Source: Clonostachys chloroleuca (taxonomy: Eukaryota > Ascomycota > Sordariomycetes > Hypocreales > Bionectriaceae). From it: a stretch of DNA of 64,000 nt. Under the pieces are notes generated by a model. It did not search any database. It was not told where the DNA came from and worked only from the letters and a program-made list of their open reading frames with translations. The position numbers were made by a program, and so were the translations under genes. Numbering within the stretch: the first letter of the stretch is position 1; each line of letters begins with the position of its first letter. This document shows, one piece after another, positions 1 through 11,206 of the stretch. The stretch lies in NCBI GenBank assembly GCA_037952775.1, contig JBANAY010000004.1, forward strand, positions 2,976,001 to 3,040,000. Direction: 5' to 3'.

Positions 1-1911
1 CTCGCATGATATGCCGTAGGAATACGGTATGACAATGCATAAGTAGTCATGTTAGGATGAACAGCGCCTTGGGGCCACACTAAGCCAAAGTGCCGCCGCC
101 TGCGTCACTTGGTCTCACCTACCGGCCTCCTCACCTCTACGACCACGGCGCAGGAACGGAAAAGGCGGCAGTAAGAGGCCGTAAGCTAGTCTGGGCGTTG
201 TGATTCAGCTGGATGTGATGCGCCGATTCTTCGCTTCTCATGTGCATACCGCGAATTTGGGACCATCGTATAGAATTGGCCTTTAGAACGAGCAAGGTGT
301 AAAGCACCAATCACGCTGTATCTCAAACCAGCGTCGCTGACAAGAACGCCCCAGAAGGCACGCTTGGATTGAGTACTTCGGCTGCAACCTCCCTTGCGTT
401 TGTGACGAGAGTCATCAGCTGAGGGCTGGGGCCGTCCCTCATTGGTAGTTCTCCCCCCGATAAATCCTGTTCTTGCAGATCAAACCGCTAGGGTGATGCA
501 TAACCACCTTAGCTCAGCTCCCTGAGTTCAAATACGAAGCAGCCTCCAATCCAGTACAAGTCGCAAGACTGCGATGCCTCCTATGGGCTGGAAGGCAGTC
601 AGTTCCCCATCTGTAATTTTTTTTTTCTCATCATGCGTATAAGCTGGCGTCTACTATGCGCCAGGCCCAACGGACTCGTATAGCAAACCTGAAGCGTGGA
701 GATCACCCGACCTGATGGAAATGCCGGGCGGGAACTGGGCTGAGGAAGCGGGGTAAAGAGAAAAACTTGCTCGTTTGATCACTTTTTACGTGAGAGGAAA
801 TAAAAAAGCTGGAATATCAGAGACAAGTTATGGGATCACGCGGGGCAGGCTGGATCAAGACAAGGTGAGGTGGCTTGCGGTGTCTCTGGCAAAGGCCCTC
901 ACTCAGCGACACGAAACAAGCAGCAATGATCGTCCGTCAGCCTGGTGGCCCAGTCAGCGCATAGCTGTGAACTTCCGTGTCCCATCTTGGCATCGCAAGA
1001 GGATATGTGATGAGATGGCTTTCTGTGCCGCTGCTCGCTTTCCTCGTATTGTAAGCCGATACGATATAATGCTATAGCGGCCGAGCTCCGTTGTGGACTT
1101 GAGATGCGGCATCGGGCCTGGAAAGATGACACTTACGTTGTGGCACGCGATTGGAAGGCTCGGTTTGTTTGCGAAAGCGTTCTCGTTGGCTGAGCTCGGG
1201 AGTCTTACCACATGTGTGGAATATCAAGACATGCATGCATGCGGTTGTAGGAAACTCAGCTTCTGTGGCGGGATCCTGAGAAACTGGTAGGGGAGGGGTG
1301 GGTGAAGAAAAGGAATCAACATCTGCGTGTGAGAAGAGTTGTCGAATTGGGCATTATTCAATCTTGTGCCGAGTTGTCCCGCGATGGGCAGGTAGGTAGG
1401 AGACAATACGACGCCCATTCACTCAGAAAACACACGTACCAGTGCCTTTGCGATGATATCAACCCACCGAAAGTCCAGTGCGGCAGTTTTCCCCATGGGG
1501 AATTTGTTTTGCGCTCTACAGCAAAGTCCCGGAAGCATGCCGTGAGGCTGATATAAGAACCAAGCGTGGAGTCTTTGTATACGAACTTAGCTGCAAGAGA
1601 AAGTGGTGAGAGCGGCGATTCTTGGAGGTTATTACAGAGCAGTGATACCGAAGAGAACTGATGAAATGAGATCTGAAACGCCAGAGTCAGAAATATCAAT
1701 TACCATTCATTTATCATCCATCTATATGTAAGCATCTAGAGTGCATAATTGTTCAACGCTAAGATCAACCAAACATCTTCGCCTTCTCCGGGCACTTTGC
1801 GGACGAGCCCCAGAAAAGGTCATTATCAAAAGAACAGAACAGCCTTGGAACAACAGGACCCAGAAAACACTGAACAAAAAAAAAAACCGCAACAAAGGAA
1901 GGGGATACCGA
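1..1911. other. Gene-free stretch at left edge
   Basis: No open frame on either strand here has a coding look: the short frames have no recognisable motif and no spliced partner. Around 1739-1911 lies the 3' flank of the DUF829 gene, with a short A-run near 1877. I see no tRNA or repeat. Confidence 0.5.
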
Positions 1912-2808
1912 CTACGGCGAGGCTTCAGCCGGCGCCGCAATGGCCCTCTTCCATGAATCCTGGATAGCCTTCCAGTATTGGACTGCGTGTGCACGCATGT
2001 GCCCAACATGCCCGCTGCCCTCGAACATTTCGAGATCTATCTGCCAGCCCAGTTTCGCCGCTTCGGCGGCGTGAATCTCAATGTCCTCATAGCCAATCAA
2101 GTCATCCTCCTTGCTGTATAGGTAGAGCTTCCTGGCGCCCTTGGCCTCGTACTTTTCATTGTTGGCGGCCTTGCGCCCCCAGGCACCGGCGTGCTCTCGG
2201 CCGATGAGGGACTCGTACAGGCCGTTGAGGGAGAGGGCCATGCCCCAGATGATCTGTGTGACGACAAAGGGCCAGGGAAACCAGCCAGCGGTGCCGAGGG
2301 CCATGGCGCGCGACCAGCGCTGCAGGTTGGCCCAGTGGAAGTCCGTGCTACCGGGGGTGGAGTCCATGGAGAGAAGCTGATGAGGGAAAGGCTCGTGGTA
2401 ACGGTCCTGGTAGGCATTGATCATTGAGGTGTAGAAGACGGCGCCCGTGTTGGACATGGTGTGGGCCAGGATCTTCTTGGGAGCGTCGGCGGCGCGAGGC
2501 CCGGAAGGAAAGATCTCGTCGATGATGGGCGTCATCCACTGCGAGCGGCCCTTGAGATCGGAGAACATGGCCTTGGAAATGGGGGACAGCACGACGATCT
2601 GCTTGGAGTGGGGGAACAGCTCGCGAAAGCCGTCGGCGTACTTGGCGACGTGCTTGGGGAGACAGTCTCCCCAGCCATAGACCATGACCACATCCGGGTC
2701 GTCTGCTGGCACAGTCTTTCCGCCGCTCAGGTCGGGCTGGTGCACGAAGATCTGTTCAGAGAGGGCCGTGAAGCCCGGGATCGCGGGAGCCTTCTTTGCA
2801 GCAGCCAT
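1912..2808 (-). CDS. DUF829 / TMEM53-like alpha/beta-hydrolase-fold protein
   Basis: Single exon, 298 residues from the ATG at 2808. The protein shows the DUF829 (PaxU/TMEM53) pattern: a beta strand with VVMVYGWGDC near the N-terminus, a middle segment SNTGAVFY in the nucleophile region, and a late strand KLYLYSKEDDLIGY followed by a C-terminal GSGHVGHMRAH that supplies a histidine. Known members are alpha/beta-hydrolase-like proteins of the nuclear envelope in animals, or accessory enzymes such as PaxU in indole-diterpene clusters; no such cluster is visible here, so the substrate is unknown. I chose 2808 because its context (ACCACAATGG) is strong and the length suits the family. The frame stays open upstream to an ATG at 2979, which would add 57 residues with a hydrophobic stretch (ILLATFLILQL) flanked by basic residues, so a membrane-anchored form is possible. 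The family call is firm; the start is not. Confidence 0.75.
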   Translation of the reverse strand: MAAAKKAPAIPGFTALSEQIFVHQPDLSGGKTVPADDPDVVMVYGWGDCLPKHVAKYADGFRELFPHSKQIVVLSPISKAMFSDLKGRSQWMTPIIDEIFPSGPRAADAPKKILAHTMSNTGAVFYTSMINAYQDRYHEPFPHQLLSMDSTPGSTDFHWANLQRWSRAMALGTAGWFPWPFVVTQIIWGMALSLNGLYESLIGREHAGAWGRKAANNEKYEAKGARKLYLYSKEDDLIGYEDIEIHAAEAAKLGWQIDLEMFEGSGHVGHMRAHAVQYWKAIQDSWKRAIAAPAEASP

Positions 2809-2979
2809 TGTGGTTTCTGCGCGGCGTTTGCGTAGGAGCCGGAGAAGCTTGCGTAGCTGTAGGATGAGAAAAGTCGCGAGCAGGATGGAGGCCAGATGTC
2901 TCTTGCCAGGTCGCGGGCCGTTACTTAGATGTTGCGCGAGCCTGGCCATCGGCGCCAGTGGCGGCCGTTTCCAAAGCAT

Positions 2980-4081
2980 TTTCAATGGCAATAAACTGGA
3001 GACTTTGCGTAACTCACCCACTACCTAAAATGTCACTCAGTAGTGCTGGATACCATGAACCAGGACGACGAAGAACCGAGCCCCAACAATGGAGAAGATG
3101 GAGCTAGATGGAGCACGAAGTAAGCTGGGCCAGGCTGGTGTTGTTGAGCCGTCGGAGCTGATGACATAATTTAGCCATAACCACAGCGAAACCGCCAGAT
3201 GAGGCAGGTCAATCGACACCTGCATCGGGTTCCTGACTCGCCCGCAGCCGTTTCACATCGCCTTCGGGGTAACCATCGAGGTGCTCTAATTGTTGAGAGC
3301 CTCTGCGACGCCAGCAACATAAAAAGGAGGCAAGCCCCCCAAAAAAGCCGAGATGCCTCGGCTCGTTCGTTGTCAGCTCCACCTCATCCCCGACGCTACC
3401 CAAACCCTTACCCAAAACATGCCTGGCCGGGGCCGGCGTTGGTCTTTGACCCATGGAGCTGGATAGAGAAATCTAGATATTCCCACGTGGGTCGTTTCGG
3501 CCCCCGCGGATGTCTTCCTTTTTCACGGCTCAGGACTTGCATCCATCCGTCCATCCGTCCATCCATCATCCGTCGCCGCTTCGGCCGGCCACGGCAATGT
3601 GGACACTCACTTGCGGCTGGTCGGACCACATCATGCTTGAAAGTCCTCTACTATGAGAGAATGAGTGGGCGAGTGGCCCGGCTGTAAAAAATGTGATTTG
3701 ACCTCGACCTGTTACCCTAACAATAATGTACAGGTTTCCGTTGCCAACCCCATATCCATCTATACATTGCTCGCCTCTTTCTGACACGGTATCTAAACGT
3801 GTCATAAAATTATTATCAAATAGAATTAAAACAGACCTCAACAAGAGCAAGCATTTCCATCATGATTGCGTCGCGGTGCATGACTCCTCAAAATCTGCCC
3901 AATAACATGTCTGTTGCCCAGGAACAAGCTGGAGCACGCCCCAATAGAGGGAGCAGAAAAGAAAAGGAAACCAAAATGGGTTGAAAAAATAATAAATAAC
4001 CAACGAATACAGTCTTCAATCTTGTGACAATAACCTCCTTCCTCATCCCATCATTCTTTCGCGATATTCCTCAACTTGTAC
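2980..4081. other. Gene-free stretch between DUF829 and 2EXR genes
   Basis: This is the 5' flank of the DUF829 gene and the 3' flank of the 2EXR gene. It holds a short TCCA/TCCG tandem repeat (3541-3574). A frame of about 160 codons on the plus strand (3199-3687) has no motif and looks like chance. Confidence 0.5.
3541..3574. repeat. Imperfect TCCA/TCCG tetranucleotide repeat
   Basis: About eight tandem copies of a tetranucleotide that alternates between CCAT-like and CCGT-like units, seen directly. It is a small microsatellite in non-coding DNA. Confidence 0.8.
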
Positions 4082-5056
4082 TCATGACCGGTGATCACGC
4101 TTGATCCTGGGCCTATGTTGTGAGGTTGGCCAGTCGTGACGTAGCATAAATGTCAGGCTTCTTTCGACCAGTGCCCATCTTGTGTGGTTCACGATCCGAC
4201 GGCTAGATGCTGCCGTGCTAGAGCCAAGCTGGCCTCCATTGATAGCAGAGGAGATGCGAACCCAGCTTCTTCCGTCGTCCGGGGCCTGGTAGTTCCCGTC
4301 TTTGAAATTCACCTTGGACATGATATGATTCCGGCCACGGTTCAGCGACCGGCAATTATCCAGGCTGCAGCGCCCTTCACGAAGCACTGTCTGCGCCCCT
4401 GAATCTCGCATGTCGAGATGCGCCATTTCGACAATGTTGTCGTTTACCCAGTAATTAAACTCGCGTGCCATCTGCTGGGTGCGGGTGTCGAATGACGCGT
4501 TGCGATCGGAGCTTATCATCCACTCCTTGTCCACCTCCCCAACTTTGATGAACCAGTATTCGCGTAGATTCGGAAACCAGAGCTTGTCAAAGCAGATGTG
4601 CCCAGTCCGGTTCTCACCATAGAAGGTAGAGAGGTAAGTCGAGTAGTCGGCCGGGCGTCTGACTCTCTCGTCAGGTATGCAGTCCCAGAAGATGGCTCGC
4701 TCAATCCTTGGCGCTATCGTCTCCAGCAGGGGATTAGAACGCTGCTCAGTGAATACATGATCACACAGGAGCATGTCTTTGGAGAACTGGACAAACGACC
4801 CATTGCCAACCGATTCGTAGCCTTGCCGAGACACGTCTCGCGCCTCCGTGTTCAGTTGCGTGACCCCTGGCAGGGGGTACGAGCATGGCTTCTGGGCGAG
4901 ATCAGCCAACAGAATTACCCTTGGCTCAATGGCGCAGGACCATATCTTGAGTCGGATCTCGGGTGGGAGAAGCTTGAATTTGGACACCGGACGGGTCTCC
5001 ACACAATCCGGGGCGGCCGTTGGTTTGTCTGCCAACAGAGATGTGATGGGTAACAT
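4082..5056 (-). CDS. 2EXR domain-containing protein
   Basis: Single exon, 324 residues from the ATG at 5056. The N-terminal part contains the 2EXR signature: FKLLPPEIRLKIWSCAIEPR, an F-box-like helix with LPxEIRxxIW, followed by VTQLNTEARDVSRQGY, the usual CReaR-like helix. The rest is the typical beta-rich tail seen in these proteins, with WFPNLREYWF in the middle. 2EXR proteins are abundant in Pezizomycotina and their molecular role is unknown; the F-box-like helix suggests protein-protein contact. The open frame extends upstream but without an earlier ATG. The gene lies alone between non-coding flanks. Confidence 0.75.
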   Translation of the reverse strand: MLPITSLLADKPTAAPDCVETRPVSKFKLLPPEIRLKIWSCAIEPRVILLADLAQKPCSYPLPGVTQLNTEARDVSRQGYESVGNGSFVQFSKDMLLCDHVFTEQRSNPLLETIAPRIERAIFWDCIPDERVRRPADYSTYLSTFYGENRTGHICFDKLWFPNLREYWFIKVGEVDKEWMISSDRNASFDTRTQQMAREFNYWVNDNIVEMAHLDMRDSGAQTVLREGRCSLDNCRSLNRGRNHIMSKVNFKDGNYQAPDDGRSWVRISSAINGGQLGSSTAASSRRIVNHTRWALVERSLTFMLRHDWPTSQHRPRIKRDHRS

Positions 5057-5709
5057 GACAGGAGATGGCAGTGTCACGAACGAGTTCTGGGGTGGGGGGA
5101 ACGGCCAGGTGAATATTAAAGCCAAAAGTGACGATCCTCCTGGGAGCAAGATCGCTGTGCCTTCGAACTATAAATAGCGGTGTGACAGAGTTCGCCTAGC
5201 CGCATCGCCGTCACCTCTACTAGAGATATGAATGCACATCCGTTTGCAGCGACAGATCGCGAAGCCTGGGCAAGGTGGAGAAGCTGCTGAGCTTAAAAGG
5301 ACGCTATCGTGAGTGATGGATTCTCGAGGCTAGCTGCCGCCGCCTCGGCCTGATGCGCTAGAATGACATCGGAATCCTACAGCAGCGGATTGGCAATCGC
5401 ACTGTTGGAATCCCGGGCGAAATCCAGGTGAGACGACTGGCATATGCCTGCACCGCGCCAGCATCCTGTCATCCATGGATGCTTCCAGCCTGGTATCAGG
5501 TGGCCAATTTAGCGGATGAGCAGAATCCATTGGCACGGGTCAGCAGTCAAATGACTCGAACTTCCATTCCAAAAATATAGCAATGTCCGATTACTCATGG
5601 TCCGCTAGAGCACTTTGGTAAATAGACAGACAGATGTAGGCATCAGGTCGTTTGAAGATCCAGCTGAATTCCAACGTACTAGACCCAGTGCGCCGGTCAT
5701 TGATGGGCA
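5057..5709. other. Gene-free spacer
   Basis: 5' flank of the 2EXR gene and 3' flank of the alpha/beta hydrolase. I see no coding signal, repeat or RNA gene. Confidence 0.5.
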
Positions 5710-6762
5710 TTAAAGTTTACTAGCCGTAGGAGCCGGTTCATCCAAGAAATCGTTGACCGTTCTCGCGAATTGCGCCGCGTACTGGTATAGGAAGGCATGC
5801 CCGGAATCTGGGTAAAGATGGAGCTGCGCACCTTCGTCCTTGAGCATGTTCCACATCAAGATGCTGTTTTCTGTTGGTAATAAGAGATCATTACTGCCTG
5901 CATTATTCGTCAGTCGGAACCGGGGGTTGTGGGGGCGCGCAGGTGCATGCAAAAAACTATACCGTTTGCAATCAACACGGGTTGTCGAATCTGGCGAAAT
6001 CGGTCATAAGACCCTTCAGATGCCTGCTTGGGATCCATGAACTTGGCAAAGGCTGTCGCCTGTCGATGTGCAGCCTCGGCGGGGACATGATCGATTCGGT
6101 CTGGGCGCGAACTCACCATCCGATTCCAAGCCGCTAATCCTGCAGCTTGGCTAGCTTTTGAGGATGTAAAGAAGCTGGACAGGAAGGCATCCTTGTGCTC
6201 ACTCTCGGTTTGCGCTGCTTTGATTTGGTTGAAAGGCCCCAGCGGCGCCCTCACAACACCATCCCCAGAACTGGGAGTTGTACCACACAGGACAATGCGT
6301 CGAATTAAGCCAGCTGGAGCATTGAGGGCGACAAGCTGAGCAACACACCCGCCCATTGAATACCCCAGAATATCAACTTGGCGTAAGTGTAGCGCCAAGA
6401 AGACGTCGATGTAGTGCTGCGCCCACGCCGGCAGTGATTTGGGAACTTCGCCGCTTGATCTGCCGACACCAACGTTCTCAACAAGAAGAACCCGGCGGGT
6501 CGCTGCGAAACCGTTTATAAGTTTGGGATCCCAATGATCCATTGTTCCCCTATGACAGCACCGTTAGTGCCATGTTGGTCTAGCTCCACAGTCGTACATT
6601 TTTTCCTGTGTTGTGTCTCGTGGGGAGGGAGGTCAGCAAATACCGGAAACCATGTAGCAGTGCTAGAGTGACGCCCTGGCCGGCATTGCCAAAAAGCCGG
6701 TAGGCAAATGTTTGATCTCCCACAGTGACGTGTTGATCCAAGGCTGTTTCGTATGTCGCCAT
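5710..6762 (-). CDS. Alpha/beta-fold hydrolase, three exons
   Basis: Minus-strand exons 6762-6644, 6549-5963 and 5897-5710 join to 297 residues with all frames matching. The first junction makes LLHGFRGTMDHWDP (the oxyanion-hole HGF region), the second makes QPVLIANGSNDLLLPTENS. The catalytic triad is readable: Ser104 in GYSMGG, Asp239 in NGSND, His269 in PDSGHAF. The N-terminal motif LLVENVGVGRSSG is typical of the bacterial-like hydrolases common in ascomycetes, which act on small esters or lactones; the substrate cannot be told from sequence. Introns are 94 and 65 nt. It is divergent from GPI2, with about 0.5 kb shared between the two starts. The family is secure, the reaction open. Confidence 0.85.
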
Positions 6763-7279
6763 ATTTTCGGGATATTCTCTATTGCCAGCTTTGTTTCTTT
6801 TGTAGAAGGACGGAGGCGGGAGGGCAAGATGGAAGGCACGTTTGTCCCAGACAGAAGCACTGTAGAGCTAGACGGTGCTGTTAGACAGTGGGCAGGTACA
6901 GGTACCGATGTACTAGAGGTGTTCTGAGATGACGAGCTCGATGCCAACAATTCGGATCTTCTGAAAGTGTAGTAAGAGAAAGGGCGCTAGAAGATGGAAG
7001 AAGTAAATCCAATACAGCCGCAGCAGGAGAATTGGAACAGAATTGAGGCATTCAATGCAGGCAAAGATGCGGTGATGAGGGGTTCAGTGCTTCTCTTCTA
7101 GTTGATCTACCTCGGCCTAACGCGCCTGCCAAGTGCAGCTGGCGTAGTGGGTAGAGCCGCCGCATTGGCAATTAATCCTTGCAATGGCTACCGCCTCAAC
7201 ATCTCAAACGACACCTATCCGTCCGCATTGGCTGCCGTCACGGCTATGACCACATGCTATCTAGACACACACGTATACG
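6763..7279. promoter_or_regulatory. Shared divergent upstream region of hydrolase and GPI2
   Basis: 517 nt separate the two divergent start codons. It must contain both promoters. I see no distinct TATA element or known binding motif that I would defend. Confidence 0.5.
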
Positions 7280-8783
7280 ATGCTGTCGCCGACCGATGAT
7301 GACGAGAGCGAGACCCCTTTCCCGACGCTAGACCACCAGCCAACGTTCAGCAGCCTCCTGTCCCCTGACGATGCTTTCGTGCCCCCTCTATCGCGTGGCT
7401 ACGGCGGCGACAGTGCAGCTGAATCGACTCATTCACGTCTGAGGCGCGTCAACGATCGAGGCAGCAGTCGCAGGCGGAAACGGGCTTGGAAGAAGCTCAT
7501 GTGGGTGAAGCAGTCATGTTCGTCCTCCGAGAAGACCTGCAGGCTTGTGGAGGAAAGCGCTGAGGCTAATCAATGGACCTCTAGATCCGGACAACTACAC
7601 CGACCAGGCGACATTTCTCGAGAACCTGCAGCGAAACCCGCGACTCAAGCCCTACGACTTCTGGCCCCTAGTGGCAGATTCCACCGTGATACTACAGCAC
7701 GTCTGCTCTGTCATCATATTTGTCGTCTGCTTCGCGTGCATCCATCGCGAGCGAGTCTCTCCCGTCTCAGTCGTCAGCTGGAGCAGCGCTGGGACATTTG
7801 TGGGATGGCTGATGTGGGAGCGATGGGTAACTGAGGAGGACCAGGTCGAAGAGCTTAATACGAGTGTCTCGACATTGGTTGGGAGGAGCGGGAGCCTCAG
7901 CAGACGTCGTACCAGAGCTGCGAGCATACGTCGCCCGACACCGCTCCGGACAGAGGCGAGCCTGTCTGTTGCCGCTCCCTCGGCGCCGCCATCTAAGCCT
8001 CCATCGCGCGAAGGATCTGCCACCAGTTCAGCGACGAATCTTATTACAGGTTCCAAACCCCCTCAGCTGTCCCTAAGATCGTCCACGACAGCCCCATCCC
8101 TCGTCTCCAGGCCTAGCCACGAGAGTCTCAAGACAGAGACTCCTCCTTTTATCATAAAAGATGTAAACCGGACGCACGAACGCCTGGGTACCATCAAATC
8201 AGCTATTCTGATCTATTGCACCCTCCTTGGGCTTAGCCCTATACTCAAATCACTCACCCAATCCACTTCTCTCGACAGCATATGGGCCATGTCTTTCTGG
8301 CTTCTTTTCGTCAACATATTCTCTTTCGATTATTCGGGCGGTGTGAGCACCAAATTTCCAGCCTCGTTATCTACCAATGCCGCCTTGATGGCATCTACTG
8401 TCCTGGCAAGCCGTCTTCCAGATACAAGGCAGGTGTTCAGCCTTACCTTGTTCAGCATCGAAGTCTTCGGCCTTTTCCCCGTCTTTCGACGTCACGTTAA
8501 GCATCGAAGCTTTCAGCATCATATCTGTTTAACCGTCGTCCTCGTTCTCGGTGCTGGCCTGGGCGTGGGGTTGGTGTCGGGGAAGTTGCCAAAGGATCAA
8601 CCTTGGCCATGGAAGCGCGGAATCATAGGAATGATTGTTAGCATCATCATCGCTACCCTGGCTACTGGAGGCTGTAGCTGGTGGCTAATTGGGTTGCAGA
8701 AGTACAAGAACGAAATTCGAGGTCCTTGGGACCCTGCCCGACCCATCATTATGAGCAGGCAACAATGGGACGATAGAGTGTAG
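7280..8783 (+). CDS. GPI2: GPI2 / PIG-C subunit of GPI-N-acetylglucosaminyltransferase
   Basis: Exons 7280-7517 and 7585-8783 (67-nt intron) give 478 residues. The junction restores WVKQSYPDNYTDQATFLENL, the conserved GPI2 N-terminal block, and is followed by RNPRLKPYDFWPLVADSTVI. The protein is a subunit of the ER complex that transfers GlcNAc to phosphatidylinositol, the first step of GPI-anchor synthesis. Several hydrophobic spans follow, the first VCSVIIFVVCFACI, the later ones clustered in the C-terminal half, ending in a cytosolic-type tail. The protein is much longer than yeast Gpi2 (about 280 residues) because of a serine-rich N-terminal extension and a roughly 100-residue Ser/Pro/Arg-rich loop between the first two membrane spans and the C-terminal bundle. 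It makes functional sense beside the GPI-anchored proteins in this window, but no operon-like link is implied. Confidence 0.92.
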
Positions 8784-10553
8784 ATGCGGTACTGTAACAT
8801 ACATAATAGTAATAAGGAAAGAGGACGCGGAGCAGGTTTCCCCTCACATCACTATGCCCGACCATCCCCCAATCAATTGGCTGAGATTTGAGCGGTTCGC
8901 CCACGTGCCGGTTTGCGTTCCTTCACCTAAGCTCACACAACAGTGATGTTAGCATCTCACATCTAGGACTGTTGTGCCCAGGTATCCATTCTGTCTCACA
9001 GCTGTTGACTGTTGTCTTCTCGGTTGCCCAAAGTGGAAGCTGTGTTTAATGTCTAAATTTGTAGAATAGGAAACCGAGTATCGGGAGCTGCTCTTTCGAT
9101 TGTGATCAGCTCGCAGCTGCATCATCTTACCAACATCGCCCCGATATAGCCACTGCCTCTTGGAAGGCATCGGTTCATCCGACAGACCTCACCTGGAGAT
9201 CAATTCTGGGATATTCAACACTGACGCTCCTGACTGCAAGCAAGCTCACTTGACCAGAGAGATACAGTAGCCAAGGGGATTGCTCCACTGGTGTACACAG
9301 TACGAGGACAAACTCCCACAAAACTCAGACATGCCGCTGGGCAACCTGCCGTGCATGTCAGGATGTGGTATATCACCTTGTCAATCAGACATGGCGCATC
9401 CCCAGGCACCGGACCAGAGTCTAGGCCCACTGCGATAGCTATGACAGGTTAGCTCGAATTTGCGAGCTGGGGAAACAAGCATTTGAGGAATTCAAGTGGT
9501 TCATGGGAGCGGAGCATGACACATACCCCTGGCAACCAAGCCGAAGCTCGGATGGGGGCAGGCAAGGCAACTCTCATGTTTGCTTTCTAATTGCTAATTA
9601 CCATACATAGTAGCTTCTGTCAAGAAGAGTGATCCTACTTGGCAAACCGATAGCCGGGTTTTGGATATCACTTACTCGGCAGCTTCTTCCAGACCCCCGG
9701 ATCCCGTGACGGGCAGCTCTTTTCACCTCGGTATTATACGAACTTGGAGTTTAACGCCCCTGCCGTGGGTATCAATCTGTGGGTGTGACTCGGAAGAAGC
9801 TCTTGATGCCCACCTGCGACAAGCTGGCCATCACCTAGCACACAGGAATACGGAGAAAAGCTCTGGTGGTATGCCGTACGTAATAATGCTTCCCTATGGA
9901 AGAGGAGACACACGTACAAGGGTGGGTGGTCATTGAGACATCCTTATTTGGCGTATATTTCTCGGATTCGTCCAAACCGGAACAGGGCCCATAAACTTTG
10001 CTGGCCGCCCTCCTTTCGCCAGGTCTTACACACTCATTCGGGCAGAAAGTTACAAGTCACCGAGGGGACATGGCTGGTGGCTGCGTCTAGTGGACGCCCG
10101 ATGTTCAGCCACTGTCTTAGGATGGTCAGCTCGATACAAAACAAGCAAAGCTGCCCCGGATAAGACCTTGCCGAGCTCAATTTCAGCCGTCACACCTGTC
10201 GTATGTTGCAAATCAGCCCAGCTCCGGCCGTGCGGCTGGGGTCGTAGTCAGGCTGCAGGTAGATGGGACCTGCGTGATGTGGTCAAGGATAATCATCCCG
10301 GTGGTCTAGGAACTGCTCCGCGTTAATTGGTCAGGTTTCAACCACCGTCGTTGTATCCTACCGTGCATATTCTAGCTTTGCACTCATTGGAGAAGGCTAA
10401 TGTAGCTGAAAGTAAATAAAGACGGTGGCTTGTCCCCCCTTCGCCTCGTTCCTTTCACTCTTACGTTACCAACCTGCTCGACATTGCTTCTCTTGCCCAG
10501 ATACCACATCACTTGCCCGAGTTCAAGCTCCCTTGATACAAATAACCATCAAC
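8784..10553. other. Gene-free stretch upstream of the CFEM gene
   Basis: About 1.8 kb without a frame that I can tie to a family. The last 150 bases (10400-10553) are pyrimidine-rich, with an AGTAAATAAAG stretch near 10410 that could be the core promoter of the CFEM gene. Confidence 0.5.
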
Positions 10554-11206
10554 ATGAAGGCTTCCGTCATCCTCCTTGCTGCCTGGCCTCGCTGCCGCCC
10601 AAAACGGCATTCCCGCCTGCGTTGTAAGTATCCAGATCAATTGCTACTAGAGGTTATGGGAACTAACTATTGGCAACGCAGACCACATGCCTGCCCCAAT
10701 CCTTGAGCGGCACCGACTGCCAGGGCATTGACATCGCGTGTATCTGCAAGAACCTCAACACCATCATGGCCAACGGAGCCGACTGCTTCGCCAAGAACTG
10801 TAGCGCGGACGATCTCAAGACCGCCCAGTCCCTACTCCCCTCCCTCTGCCCCAACGCCTCCGTCTCAGGCAGCATGTCTGCCTCTGCTTCTGCCTCAGCC
10901 AGCTCCAACTCTGCATCTGCTTCTACATCTGCATCTGGCTCTGCCACCACCACCGGCTCTGCCTCCGGGTCCACTGGCTCCGCGTCTGCATCCTCAACCG
11001 CAACCGACTCCACTGCCTCTACTACTGGAAGTGCCGCTTCCGCCTCGTCGAGCGAGTCGAGCGCCAGTTCTTCCGCCTCCAGATCTGCCAGCTCGGCTTC
11101 CAGCTCGGCTGCCAGCGCCTCCGCCTCCGCGACTGGCACTGGTGATGCCGGCCGACCTGTCGTCGGAGCTGGTCTTGCCATGTTCGCTGCCTTCCTTGCT
11201 CTGTAA
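10554..11206 (+). CDS. CFEM-domain GPI-anchored wall protein (frame break in signal peptide)
   Basis: Exon 1 10554-10623, intron 10624-10681 with a CTAAC branch site, exon 2 10682-11206. The mature part begins QNGIPACV/TTCLPQSL and carries eight cysteines in CFEM order (PAC, TTC, TDC, IACIC, ADC, KNC, SLC). A Ser/Ala-rich stalk of about 100 residues follows, ending in a hydrophobic tail (AGLAMFAAFLAL) after a plausible omega site, so the protein should be secreted and GPI-anchored. CFEM proteins act at the wall, in heme capture or in host interaction; which applies here is unknown. The ATG context AACATGAAG starts MKASVILLAA, a good signal peptide, but this frame does not reach the CFEM frame: between about 10581 and 10586 either two bases are missing or one is extra. 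Most likely a sequence error; otherwise a pseudogene. Confidence 0.75.

Noticed and set aside
3199..3687. 162-codon plus-strand frame
   Set aside because: No motif, contains the tetranucleotide repeat in its coding part, and no homologue is recognisable.
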